Origin: Legionella sp. PC997
Lineage (GTDB): Bacteria; Pseudomonadota; Gammaproteobacteria; Legionellales; Legionellaceae
DNA length: 64,000 nt
Assembly (NCBI RefSeq): GCF_014109825.1
Contig: NZ_CP059576.1
Span: 853,001 to 917,000 of the forward strand
Reading direction: 5' to 3'
In this document: piece by piece, positions 53,454 through 61,853 of the stretch
How positions within the stretch are numbered: the stretch's first letter is position 1
Layout of the letters: each line of letters begins with the position of its first letter
Position numbers and translations under genes: made by a program
Notes under the pieces: model-generated
Seen by the model: only the letters and a program-made list of their open reading frames with translations
Told to the model about the DNA's origin: nothing
Databases searched by the model: none

Positions 53454-55802
53454 TTAAAAGAAAAATGAAGGAATAACTGAGGTTGGATTATCCACAATAG
53501 GTTCTAGTTGGTTTGTCACTGCATGAATTCGTGTAACCCAGTCAGCCACAGTCTGAACGAGTAATTCTTCTAAGGTGCTGGTTGGTGGGGTATCCATTTT
53601 AAAAATAAGGTGGTTGTTAATCAGAATATAACAAAGTAAACGGCAAGCCATGATGCGAATATCAGGGTTTTCGTTTTTAAGTAAGTTTTTTATTGGATCA
53701 ATAAGTTGGCCTATCATTTCTTTGTCTATAGCTGAGATCAATTTGAGAAGACAACCCATTGCTGCAATGCGCGTTGTGTCGCATTCATAAAGCAGTGTAC
53801 TTTTCACTGGGATTATTAGGGATTCCTGGGTGTTTTTATCCATAAAAGAGCTAAGTGCTGCTAAACAATCTAATCCTTGGTTACGTGTTATTTTATCTTG
53901 ACTATCGAGTTTATTTTGTAAGTCACCAATAAGCTGTTTCAGGGGATCTTGGTCTATTCGGACAGCAAAAGCTATTAAACAGTGCCGTGCTGCATGACGT
54001 AAATTGGGATCGGGGTCATTGAGTTTGCTTAATATGGGTTTGACAAGGTTTTCCAATTTTTTTGCGTCAATTCGGGTGGCGGCTGCTACTAAAAATTTTA
54101 ACAGAGTCTTAGAATTGATAAACTTAGTGTCATTGAGTTTGTTTTGCGCCAGATCGAATAGTTTTTCCAGAGTTTCTTTGTGCATACTTGCGGCAAGCTT
54201 TGCCAAACATTCGAATGCTACTTCGCGGACATGTCCATTTGTGTCATCCAGTTTGGTTTTTATTACCTCAATAAAATCTTCTGGAATTTCTTTCCCCTTC
54301 TTCGGGCATAATGCTACTAAATAATATAATGTTAAAATTCGAACATTATGATCGGGATCATTACTCATGCTTTTTATTGACTGGGTAATGGGCTGCAGCA
54401 TTTCTGTTTTCATTCGGGGTGCAAGCGCTTTAATACATTGTATGGCTGCAGAACGAACAAAGGCTTCATGGTCATTGAGTTTATTTTTTATTGAATTAAT
54501 TAAGTGTTCGTCTATCTCATTACTCGAAGAGTAAATCAGTTTTGCCAAACAGTCTAAGGCACTCTCTCTCACTTTTGGATTATCTTCATTCAGTGTTTCT
54601 TCCACTAAATTGACCACATCTTCTTGCATTTTTTTATCCATTGCAGGAGCAAGTGTGGGTAAATACCCTAAGGTAATACATCTTATATTCCATTTGCCAT
54701 CGTTTAGTTTATTTTGAATAGATTCTAACAGCGTGAGACGGATTTCCGTGGTCATCAGGGAAGACAATGCTGACAAACATTCTGCGGCCGCAATGGAAAG
54801 ACTCAATGAAGGGGCCTCAAGTTGATTTTTCAAAGGTTCGATAAGAGATTCCAGTGCATTTTTGTCCATTTCAGGCGCTAGCTTAGCGAAACAATTTAGT
54901 GCCTCAGTACAAACATATTCAGAATTTTCTCTCCTTAAAGGGTTGCCAGCTTTCGCACCATTCATAACCTCTTTAATCGAATTAACCAGAGGTTCCATCA
55001 TTTCTGGTTCTATTTTAGGTGCTAATGTTGCTAGATATCGTAATGCGGCTATAAACGGTCCTTTCTTTTCATCAAGGTGCTGTTTCACTGAGTTTACAAG
55101 AGGAGCTAATGTTTGTTTATCCAATTTGGTTACAAGTATGGCTAGCATTTCGTTTAGCCCACCACTAAGCCAACTCTCGTTATAGTCAAGTATGCTCTTT
55201 ACAGGATCAACTAAAAGCATAAGATCTTTTTTATCCGCTTTGTGAGCCAAGCTCGATAAAAATGCAATGGAGCGGCAATTCATTTCGGGATCTGAGGGCG
55301 TTAGTTTGCTTTTTAACTCATCCATCAAGGCTTCCAGATCCTCTTTGCTCACTGATTCAATTAAAACGTTCCTTAAAAAAAATAGGTGAAAGAACTTGGG
55401 TGAAGATAGTGTACTTGGGATATCTAATGAAGGAAGTGATACTTTATTCATCTCGGCGGTTAGCTTTATACCCTGCATCAGTTGCTGGAGGCTTAAATTA
55501 GGATCATTCAATTGAGTTGCCAGTTTCCTACCTAAATAGGCTAAATGCTCTGGATCACTTTCGGTTAATGTATCTTCAGAGATTAGTGTTCTTAATAACT
55601 TGATTTTAGCAGGATAAAATTCAATCCCTTCTTTGTCGAATAAAGCAAGTTCGATCGCTCTTTGCTGTCTTTTGGTTCGTCGCTTGGAACCCTTATTCGC
55701 GAGCCATGCGGCTAAAAAATCCTGTGGAGTGTTTATATGAGAATATAGGTAAGCCGATACTTCGAGAGGAGCTTTTTTAAAAAATTTAGAACCGAATACC
55801 AA
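53454..55802 (-). CDS. HEAT-repeat protein, putative effector
   Basis: 782 residues built almost entirely of ~40-residue HEAT/ARM-type helical repeats. The signatures recur about sixteen times, for example RSAAIQCIKALAPRM, REVAFECLAKLAASM, RHAARHCLIAFAVRI and ITRNQGLDCLAALSSFM, each with a KLND-type turn. HEAT solenoids are protein-binding scaffolds, common in eukaryotes. Residues 1-60 differ and are basic (GSKRRTKRQQR). No signal peptide or membrane helix. It could bind a host protein or act inside the bacterium. The repeats are clearly diverged, so this is not a recent tandem duplication. Confidence 0.75.
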   Translation of the reverse strand: MVFGSKFFKKAPLEVSAYLYSHINTPQDFLAAWLANKGSKRRTKRQQRAIELALFDKEGIEFYPAKIKLLRTLISEDTLTESDPEHLAYLGRKLATQLNDPNLSLQQLMQGIKLTAEMNKVSLPSLDIPSTLSSPKFFHLFFLRNVLIESVSKEDLEALMDELKSKLTPSDPEMNCRSIAFLSSLAHKADKKDLMLLVDPVKSILDYNESWLSGGLNEMLAILVTKLDKQTLAPLVNSVKQHLDEKKGPFIAALRYLATLAPKIEPEMMEPLVNSIKEVMNGAKAGNPLRRENSEYVCTEALNCFAKLAPEMDKNALESLIEPLKNQLEAPSLSLSIAAAECLSALSSLMTTEIRLTLLESIQNKLNDGKWNIRCITLGYLPTLAPAMDKKMQEDVVNLVEETLNEDNPKVRESALDCLAKLIYSSSNEIDEHLINSIKNKLNDHEAFVRSAAIQCIKALAPRMKTEMLQPITQSIKSMSNDPDHNVRILTLYYLVALCPKKGKEIPEDFIEVIKTKLDDTNGHVREVAFECLAKLAASMHKETLEKLFDLAQNKLNDTKFINSKTLLKFLVAAATRIDAKKLENLVKPILSKLNDPDPNLRHAARHCLIAFAVRIDQDPLKQLIGDLQNKLDSQDKITRNQGLDCLAALSSFMDKNTQESLIIPVKSTLLYECDTTRIAAMGCLLKLISAIDKEMIGQLIDPIKNLLKNENPDIRIMACRLLCYILINNHLIFKMDTPPTSTLEELLVQTVADWVTRIHAVTNQLEPIVDNPTSVIPSFFF

Positions 55803-55943
55803 AGAGGTAACCTCCGATTTAATTATAGAAGTGGATGCAGGATGGGCAAACTATATATAAACTTTTTGCCCTAAGTCATGAAAGGTAAAAACCTTTGATT
55901 CACCCAATGAGTCACTAATTTCCAAATGTATATTCCTCAAAAG

Positions 55944-55961
55944 CTGGGCTTTGCAGCCCAG
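55944..55961 (-). terminator. Terminator after the ankyrin gene
   Basis: CTGGGCT and AGCCCAG form a 7-bp perfect stem with a TTGC loop, 20 bases after the minus-strand stop at 55981, followed on that strand by CTTTTGAGG. Confidence 0.65.
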
Positions 55962-55980
55962 TATCTGTCGTTTATCGATA

Positions 55981-57144
55981 TTAATTATATCTTTTTGCAG
56001 TAATTGATCCCTTGCCGAATATACTTTTAGCCAACTCTTCATCGGTCATGCCTTCATCTTCGCTAGGTGCATTGACTTTTACTTCAAATAAGCCCGGTGA
56101 ATAGGAGGGATTTGCAAAGATTTTGCTCTCTTGATTCCCTTTAGCAAATTTAGTTTCAAATAAATCGAGCATGGTCCGTGAGTTAACATCATTTGGATTA
56201 TTATCGTTTTTAACTACATAATTAAATGCTTTATGACTAGGGTTGGACTCAATAATTTTTTTAACTACGGATATGGAGGGATGTTCAGGATCAGCACCAT
56301 GCTTAATTAATGCGCCAATTAGCCTTGAGTCACCGCCGCGTAATAGTAAATAAGCAATTGGATTCATCGAACAATAAATGGGTATACCTGAATAGGTTTT
56401 AAGGTAGAAAGTACTATTAAAGTCAACATGATGTTTTTTTAATAGTGTGAGATTACTCAGTGTATTTTGGTGCGCATAACTATGGTGGATGGCAGCAAAT
56501 ACAGGGGACCAGCCTTTCAATCTGGTAATGAAGGATGCTAAATCGTTAGAGTGACTTAACTTTTGTTTTAAACCATAGGTATTTCCTGAAAGTAATAGTT
56601 TTTGCACCACTCCATAACCTCTAGAACTGAAAAGATGGTCCTTCATGAGTTTTGCTGCAGCATTAAATTGTTGGGATTGAGCAAAAAAAAGAGGGGTACA
56701 ATTTTGAAAGGATTTATTTTGAGTATTAGCCCCATTTTCAAGAAGGCATTGAACCACCGCAACCGCTTCTAATGAATCACGATTAGAACTGGACAATTGA
56801 TTATTGATTGCGCGGTGCAAGGGTAGTTTTTTCATGTTGTGATCAGGAATATCGGGATTAGCACCCATATCAATCAGTCTTTGGACCATTTCAACATCTT
56901 TACCGTACTCACAAGCCAAACCTAACATGGTATAGCCATGGTGATCAAAAGCATTAGCAGCCATATTTACTAATTTAGAAGGATATTTTTCTGGCTGAAA
57001 TGACCTGAATAATTCTGCCCAATTATCCTTATTGTGATAAGGGAAAAAAGACATGATTTCCTTTAATTGTTCGATTTGCTCAGCCGAAAGTTGTTCGTTG
57101 CTGTCAATATAATTTTTTGAATTATTGAAATAATAACGCTTCAT
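55981..57144 (-). CDS. Ankyrin-repeat protein, putative effector
   Basis: 387 residues. Clear ankyrin repeats start near residue 68: HGYTMLGLACEYGKD with VQRLIDMGANPDIPD, then LPLHRAINNQ with VVQCLLENGANTQNKS, and later PIAYLLLRGGD with IGALIKHGADPEHP. A first helical region (15-60) precedes them. The C-terminus is acidic (APSEDEGMTDEELAKSIF), a composition seen in Dot/Icm substrates, and no CaaX box is present. Ankyrin repeats bind proteins. It is the last effector-like gene of the accessory block, upstream of the HEAT gene on the same strand. Confidence 0.75.
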   Translation of the reverse strand: MKRYYFNNSKNYIDSNEQLSAEQIEQLKEIMSFFPYHNKDNWAELFRSFQPEKYPSKLVNMAANAFDHHGYTMLGLACEYGKDVEMVQRLIDMGANPDIPDHNMKKLPLHRAINNQLSSSNRDSLEAVAVVQCLLENGANTQNKSFQNCTPLFFAQSQQFNAAAKLMKDHLFSSRGYGVVQKLLLSGNTYGLKQKLSHSNDLASFITRLKGWSPVFAAIHHSYAHQNTLSNLTLLKKHHVDFNSTFYLKTYSGIPIYCSMNPIAYLLLRGGDSRLIGALIKHGADPEHPSISVVKKIIESNPSHKAFNYVVKNDNNPNDVNSRTMLDLFETKFAKGNQESKIFANPSYSPGLFEVKVNAPSEDEGMTDEELAKSIFGKGSITAKRYN

Positions 57145-57271
57145 GATAAGTCCCTGTTCTTGTTTTTATTAGTTTGCGGCCATTATATACACTACTTCAA
57201 AACTTTTGAATTTAAAGAACAGGGATTTCATACATCTTCTATGAAAAAATGCTATGTGTGGAACTTATGTT

Positions 57272-58441
57272 TTAGGAAGGACATAGCACTAACCCATCCT
57301 TTATCTGTTTCAACCCTTGTGCCACTTTTTCTTTACTTAAGGCATAACAAAGACGCACTACATTTTTCCCTTTATCTGGATTTAAATAAAAAGAACGTCC
57401 CGGAACCACGGCAACTTTGGCCTGTTCCAGTAGCATGCGGGTCATATCGGCATCATTTTTAAAGCCCATGCGTGAAAAATCAGCCATAATATAATAAGCG
57501 CCCTGGGGAACAGTTACTTCAAAACCAATGTCACGTAACTCACGTACAGTCTGATCTCGTTTTTCCAAATAAGTTTGACACATCTCTTGATAATAAATGT
57601 CTTGTAATTTAAACGCATCGACCGCTGCATGTTGTAATGGGGTTGCAGGACACACATATACTAAATCTTGAATTAAAGCCATTTTGGCAATTACATGCCC
57701 GGGGCCACTTGCATAACCTAACCGCCATCCTGTCATATTATAAGTTTTTGAACATCCTGAAATCGTGATGGTGCGCTCTTTAAAATTTTTTAAACGAGCA
57801 AAGGATATATGTTTGTGACCTGGGTAAGTAATATATTCATAAATTTCATCGGTGATAACCGCTAAATTATAGTGTTCTGCAATTTCGCCAATCGCTAACA
57901 ATTCCTGCTCAGAAAACACCTTGCCACAGGGGTTACACGGTGTGCAAATGATAATCGCACGAGTTTTAGGGGTAACCGCTTGTTCAAGATCCTCCATTTG
58001 AATGCTAAAGTCATGTAAATTAATCGGTACTGATCTAACATTCACTTGGTATAGCTCCAGAATATTTTTGTGGTAGCCATAAAAAGGTTCAAACAAAATA
58101 ACTTCATCACCAGGATTAAACAAAGACATCACCGCACAAATAAATGCGCCAGTAGAGCCGTGGGTCACCAGAACTTCTGTTTCGGCATCAACTGGAATTT
58201 TATTAAATGTTTGAATTTTATCGGCAATAGCCTGACGTAAATGGAACACCCCTTCACAAGCAGAGTACACATTTTTTTCTTGTTCAATCGCACGGATAGC
58301 TGCCTGTTTAATTACCGCTGGGGTTGGTAAATCACAAATACCTTGCCCTAAATTTATACCGCCAATTTTTTCACATTCTGTGCTTGCGGCACGAATACCC
58401 GATTGACGCAAGTTTTCACTCACTTGACTCGTTTTCAGCAT
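57272..58441 (-). CDS. Class I/II pyridoxal-phosphate aminotransferase
   Basis: 389 residues, fold-type I aminotransferase. The PLP lysine is Lys232 in SGCSKTYNMTGWRLGY, the ring-stacking Asp198 and Tyr201 lie in VITDEIYEY, and NPCGK near 170 is the usual NPTG-type turn. An Arg near the C-terminus (VVRLCYA) would bind the substrate carboxylate. The family includes aspartate, aromatic and kynurenine aminotransferases and cysteine-S-conjugate beta-lyases; the substrate cannot be fixed here. AAAGGAAC precedes the ATG. It is the first core-type gene after the effector block. Confidence 0.88.
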   Translation of the reverse strand: MLKTSQVSENLRQSGIRAASTECEKIGGINLGQGICDLPTPAVIKQAAIRAIEQEKNVYSACEGVFHLRQAIADKIQTFNKIPVDAETEVLVTHGSTGAFICAVMSLFNPGDEVILFEPFYGYHKNILELYQVNVRSVPINLHDFSIQMEDLEQAVTPKTRAIIICTPCNPCGKVFSEQELLAIGEIAEHYNLAVITDEIYEYITYPGHKHISFARLKNFKERTITISGCSKTYNMTGWRLGYASGPGHVIAKMALIQDLVYVCPATPLQHAAVDAFKLQDIYYQEMCQTYLEKRDQTVRELRDIGFEVTVPQGAYYIMADFSRMGFKNDADMTRMLLEQAKVAVVPGRSFYLNPDKGKNVVRLCYALSKEKVAQGLKQIKDGLVLCPS

Positions 58442-58832
58442 GTTGTTAGTTCCTTTTTGATTCTCGTCCTGCAGAAAAGAAATCCCTCCTGGTTACGGTT
58501 TAACCGCCGCAACGGTACAGATACTAAATTTGATCTAAAACAGGGGGGATGGGTGGACAGGATACCACTTAAAATTCTTACACCCAAGGAGTAGATAACC
58601 ATTTGCTGAGTGGACGAACTAATAGTTATATTGAGTAAATTCCCGCGGTTAATCAGGCAACTCCCACGGTTTATATGTCATTCACACGCAGGCGAATCTA
58701 TCCTTCAATCTTTGCGTGAGTATAAATGTTTCCCACAGTAGGATAAATTTGTTGTATTAATCGATTTAAGTTGTTTCCTTCATTAACCTCTATATTATTT
58801 ACAAAACTACCGCATCATTTAAGGAAATCCAT
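58442..58832. other. Intergenic region between divergent genes, with a degenerate repeat
   Basis: 391 bases. It contains the degenerate copy of the GTCATTC...GCAGGCG repeat at 58675-58702 and must hold the promoters of the aminotransferase and of the phosphodiesterase gene. A GCGGTTAAACC block lies in the aminotransferase leader. No gene is evident. Confidence 0.45.
58675..58702. repeat. Degenerate copy of a short palindromic intergenic repeat
   Basis: TGTCATTCACACGCAGGCGA then ATCTATCC: the same order of bases as the intact copy near 59872-59900, with substitutions in the left arm and two bases missing on the right. Confidence 0.6.
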
Positions 58833-59816
58833 ATGCGACAGTTATTAATTTCAATGTTGATTTTGTTTTTTTCTCAGAGTGCATTTTGTGCACCTGCTTT
58901 TGAACTTGTTCCTCTGGGGGTTTATGGTGGTTTGAAAGATGGAAATTTATCTGCTTACTTATTAAAGACGATCGAGAGTGAGGATTATGTGGCTCTTGAT
59001 GGGGGGACGTTGGTGCATGGTCTAGAAGTTGCAGTTGAAAGACAATCAGTCCGTCATAAAAATATTGAAGATTTGCTGCAAAAACATATTCCCGTGTATC
59101 TCATTTCTCATGCCCATCTTGATCATCTTATGGGGCTGGTGATGGCACAACCCGAATTGCGAGAGGGGCAAACAATTATGTCTCGCGAAGAAACCATGCT
59201 GGCATTGCAGAAAAATATTTTTAATTGGTCGGTGTGGGGTAATTTTGGGGATAAAGGAGACATTCCGCATTTGAATTATCAACACTATCAAAATCTGCCC
59301 TTACTCCAGTGGATTGATATTCCTAAAACGGATCTGCAGGTTAAAGCGTTTCCTTTGAGTCATAGTGGGATGCCATCAAGTGCTTTTTTAATCCGTTACA
59401 ATAATGAATATCTTTTATATTTTGGCGACACGGGAGCTGATAGCACGGAGCAATCGACCAACATGGAGAATATTTGGCACGAGATTGCACCACTTATAAG
59501 AAATAGGCAGCTTCATGGCATCATGCTCGAATGCTCATTTTTAAATTCCCAACCCAATAACAAATTATTCGGTCATTTAAAACCAAACTTATTCATGTCT
59601 GAATTGCGACAATTGGCGTCGATCGTTGATCCTCTAAATTTAAAAAATTCATTACGAGGACTTCCAGTTGTTGTAACTCACATCAAACCTAGATTTGGAG
59701 ATGGTTCAAACTCTAAGGACGATGTAGGAAGGCAGATTTTAGAGGAGCTGTTTCAAGAAAATGATATTGGTGTAGAACTGATTAAACCGAAACAGGGTGT
59801 ATTGTTAAATTTATAA
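58833..59816 (+). CDS. Periplasmic class II cyclic-nucleotide phosphodiesterase
   Basis: 327 residues with a signal peptide (MRQLLISMLILFFSQSAFCA). The metal motif HAHLDH (93-98) with FPLSHSG and YFGDTG places it in the PDEase II branch of the metallo-beta-lactamase fold, like yeast PDE1 and Vibrio CpdP, which hydrolyse 3',5'-cyclic nucleotides such as cAMP. Export suggests it clears extracellular or periplasmic cyclic nucleotide. AAGGAAA precedes the ATG. It is a single gene divergent from the aminotransferase. Confidence 0.88.
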   Translation: MRQLLISMLILFFSQSAFCAPAFELVPLGVYGGLKDGNLSAYLLKTIESEDYVALDGGTLVHGLEVAVERQSVRHKNIEDLLQKHIPVYLISHAHLDHLMGLVMAQPELREGQTIMSREETMLALQKNIFNWSVWGNFGDKGDIPHLNYQHYQNLPLLQWIDIPKTDLQVKAFPLSHSGMPSSAFLIRYNNEYLLYFGDTGADSTEQSTNMENIWHEIAPLIRNRQLHGIMLECSFLNSQPNNKLFGHLKPNLFMSELRQLASIVDPLNLKNSLRGLPVVVTHIKPRFGDGSNSKDDVGRQILEELFQENDIGVELIKPKQGVLLNL

Positions 59817-59877
59817 TGTAAATGCAATTTCGCCAAATAAGGTAGGTGGGCTATAAATTCCCAAGATTTATAATGTC

Positions 59878-59897
59878 ATTCCCGCGCAGGCGGGAAT
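59878..59897. repeat. Short palindromic intergenic repeat (dRS3-like)
   Basis: ATTCCCGCGCAGGCGGGAAT: arms ATTCCCGC/GCGGGAAT around a four-base centre. This type, known as dRS3 in Neisseria and frequent in other proteobacteria, is also present as a degraded copy at 58675. Being between convergent genes it could aid termination. Confidence 0.75.
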
Positions 59898-59907
59898 CTA
59901 TCAAATA

Positions 59908-60471
59908 TTAATTGCTTACTGTGTTTGAGAGGATATTGCTCATAGTCTTATCTATTTGTTGCTCTTGCGATTCAGTTTTCCAGAACATATCTCTGGTTAC
60001 AGCAGGTAAACCTGATTTTTTTAATGTTTTATCATCTTCATTAATAAGCAAATTAATTAATATATGATTTGAACTTTCTTGTGGGCGGCGCAGAGCGGCA
60101 TATTTGGCGGATAATCTTATTTTTTCATTTAGAGGTTTAATCTGAGTAGAATAAAATTCTATATGCTCTTCAACATTTTTTGTATTTGTATCGATTGATT
60201 TCAAATAGTTACTTAGACAAAGATCTGCATCCAGCTCAAGAAACACTTTGATATCCAATTTTGAGCGTAATTGTTCATCTAAAAAAATATCAGCCCCAAA
60301 AATAATGATATCGCCCTTAACATTTTCGATGGCAGCTAATAATGAATTGCTGGACTTAAAATCTGAACTATCAATCAATAGGGTCTTATCTTTATTTAAT
60401 AAAGAATAACATTCTTGGCTGAACGTCTTAAAATCACTACCTATAGGTCCACAAACCGCTAATATTGTCAT
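59908..60471 (-). CDS. Uridine-kinase-like protein with a destroyed P-loop
   Basis: 187 residues from the ATG at 60471, which follows GGTGG; a longer frame opens at 60543. The start TILAVCGPIGSDFKTF has the position of a nucleoside-kinase P-loop, but the needed GSGKS/T reads GSDFK, so ATP binding should be lost. The following IIIFGADIFLDEQLRSKLDIKVFLELDADLCLSNYL order matches uridine kinases. It may be a non-catalytic paralogue or a decaying gene; the frame is intact. It is divergent from the P-loop kinase at 60656. Confidence 0.55.
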   Translation of the reverse strand: MTILAVCGPIGSDFKTFSQECYSLLNKDKTLLIDSSDFKSSNSLLAAIENVKGDIIIFGADIFLDEQLRSKLDIKVFLELDADLCLSNYLKSIDTNTKNVEEHIEFYSTQIKPLNEKIRLSAKYAALRRPQESSNHILINLLINEDDKTLKKSGLPAVTRDMFWKTESQEQQIDKTMSNILSNTVSN

Positions 60472-60655
60472 TGTAACCACCATGCTGGATAAAAAATTGG
60501 CAATTATACTTCTTTGGTAACCAATTTCAAATAATTGAATCAAAAAGTAGGTTAGGGTATTTCGATCAACAAACTCAATGCAAATTTTGTGATGATAAAG
60601 TTGCAGATTTTTAAGAAAAAAGGAAAATGAGAAAAAAATTCAACGAGACAATTTT

Positions 60656-61171
60656 ATGATGTTAATCGTTTTTGGTGGGTTACCTGGCACGGGCAAAACG
60701 ACAATTTCTAAAATTATTGCCCAGCGCTTAAAGGCAGTTTACTTACGAGTAGATACTATTGAGCAGGCGTTAATTAATCTGGATGAGTATTCAGGTAAGT
60801 TGATAGTGGGCTCAGAGGGATATTTAATCAGTTATGCCGTTGCTCGTGAAAATTTGACCTTAGGATTAAATGTTGTGGCGGACTCGGTTAATCCTATCGC
60901 GATAACACGCCAAGCTTGGCAACAAGTAGCCAAACAAACGGACTCAGATCTTATCCAGATCGAATTAATTTGTTCCGATGAACAAGTTCATCAAAGTCGT
61001 GTAGAAGGACGCATTGCGGATATAAAAGGACACAAACTTCCTACATGGCAAGCCGTTCTGGATCGAAATTATGAACCCTGGGATAGCAAGCAAATTGTGA
61101 TTGATACGTCAAAATACTTAATCGATGAATCGGTAGCTATCATTATGAATTTTATAATTTCTAGGGGGTAA
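60656..61171 (+). CDS. Small P-loop kinase (AAA_33 / adenylylsulfate-kinase-like)
   Basis: 171 residues. An intact Walker A, GLPGTGKTT (8-16), opens the protein, followed by LRVDTIEQAL, a typical substrate Asp of small-molecule kinases, and a lid-like region with VEGRIADI and a late IVIDTSKY. Related proteins phosphorylate small molecules or act as gluconate/adenylylsulfate/zeta-toxin-like kinases. The substrate is unknown. A second ATG directly follows the first. It is divergent from the P-loop-defective protein at 59908. Confidence 0.75.
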   Translation: MMLIVFGGLPGTGKTTISKIIAQRLKAVYLRVDTIEQALINLDEYSGKLIVGSEGYLISYAVARENLTLGLNVVADSVNPIAITRQAWQQVAKQTDSDLIQIELICSDEQVHQSRVEGRIADIKGHKLPTWQAVLDRNYEPWDSKQIVIDTSKYLIDESVAIIMNFIISRG

Positions 61172-61226
61172 GCGCTAAGGAGTTTTTTTTATGGATATTT
61201 CTAAGCGGTTCAGTACTGTTTGTTAA

Positions 61227-61252
61227 AAGAGGTGGATTAAAATACACCTCTT
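61227..61252. terminator. Hairpin between convergent genes
   Basis: AAGAGGTG (61227-61234) and CACCTCTT (61245-61252) form an 8-bp perfect stem with a ten-base loop, between the convergent kinase and secreted-protein genes. No strong T-tract. Confidence 0.55.
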
Positions 61253-61265
61253 CGCAATTGCTTAA

Positions 61266-61691
61266 TTAGCCAATAGTCCAGTGGATTTCACCAGGAAGAG
61301 AGCTCCACCAACTGCCTATAGTGGTAAGGAAATCAGCATGAACGTTGTTTGAACTCGAGTAGCTACCAGAAATAGCCCCTGCATACATAACACATAAATC
61401 TTGTCGTGAAACGATACTTATTGTTTTATTATCACATTCGTATTCAAGGCGAATGTTTGGACCCGCGCTGTAAGTTTGTTGAAGTGTGAAAGAGGGAGCT
61501 TTTTCTCCATTTGCAATTATTCCTGGCGCTTGACCTATTATAATCTGACCGTTTATTAAATTCATTGCTCGCAAAGTACAGGTGTGACCGCTTTTATTAA
61601 AAACAGAAACATTCAAAGTGCCACAATTATTAGCGTGGGCAGAATAAATGCCGGTAATTAAGGAAATAGCGAGTAAAATTTTAGTTTTCAT
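61266..61691 (-). CDS. Small secreted protein of unknown function
   Basis: 141 residues with a signal peptide (MKTKILLAISLITGIYSAHA). The mature part has four cysteines (NNCGTLN, HTCTLRA, YECDNKT, DLCVMYA), which may form two disulfides, and looks beta-rich (GTLNVSVFNKSG, NIRLEYECDNKTISIVS), like small jelly-roll or carbohydrate-binding folds. It ends WTIG. I cannot name a family. The gene is single, with a hairpin after its stop. Confidence 0.65.
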   Translation of the reverse strand: MKTKILLAISLITGIYSAHANNCGTLNVSVFNKSGHTCTLRAMNLINGQIIIGQAPGIIANGEKAPSFTLQQTYSAGPNIRLEYECDNKTISIVSRQDLCVMYAGAISGSYSSSNNVHADFLTTIGSWWSSLPGEIHWTIG

Positions 61692-61812
61692 TGGTTAATC
61701 TCGATTGAAATACGATCATCAAGTATACATAGGGTGATTTTTGAGATCAATGTGCGTGATATTGATCTTTAAGTTCAAATTTATTCCATTCGCACACGAA
61801 AAGAATGTACTA

Positions 61813-61837
61813 AAGCGGCTACCTTTGATAGCCGCTT
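61813..61837 (-). terminator. Terminator after the repeat-containing secreted protein
   Basis: AAGCGGCTA (61813-61821) and TAGCCGCTT (61829-61837) form a 9-bp perfect stem with a seven-base loop, 16 bases after the minus-strand stop, followed on that strand by TAGTACATTCTTTTC. Confidence 0.75.
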
Positions 61838-61853
61838 AAATAAAATCTAGTAA

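Noticed and set aside
55851..56042. Minus-strand open frame after the ankyrin gene
   Set aside because: It starts inside the ankyrin gene and runs through its terminator hairpin.
57145..57271. Looked for a copy of the tRNA-Pro 3' end as the right island border
   Set aside because: No stretch like GGTTCAAATCC or TCCCGACCA was seen here or in the adjoining sequence, so no attR is claimed.
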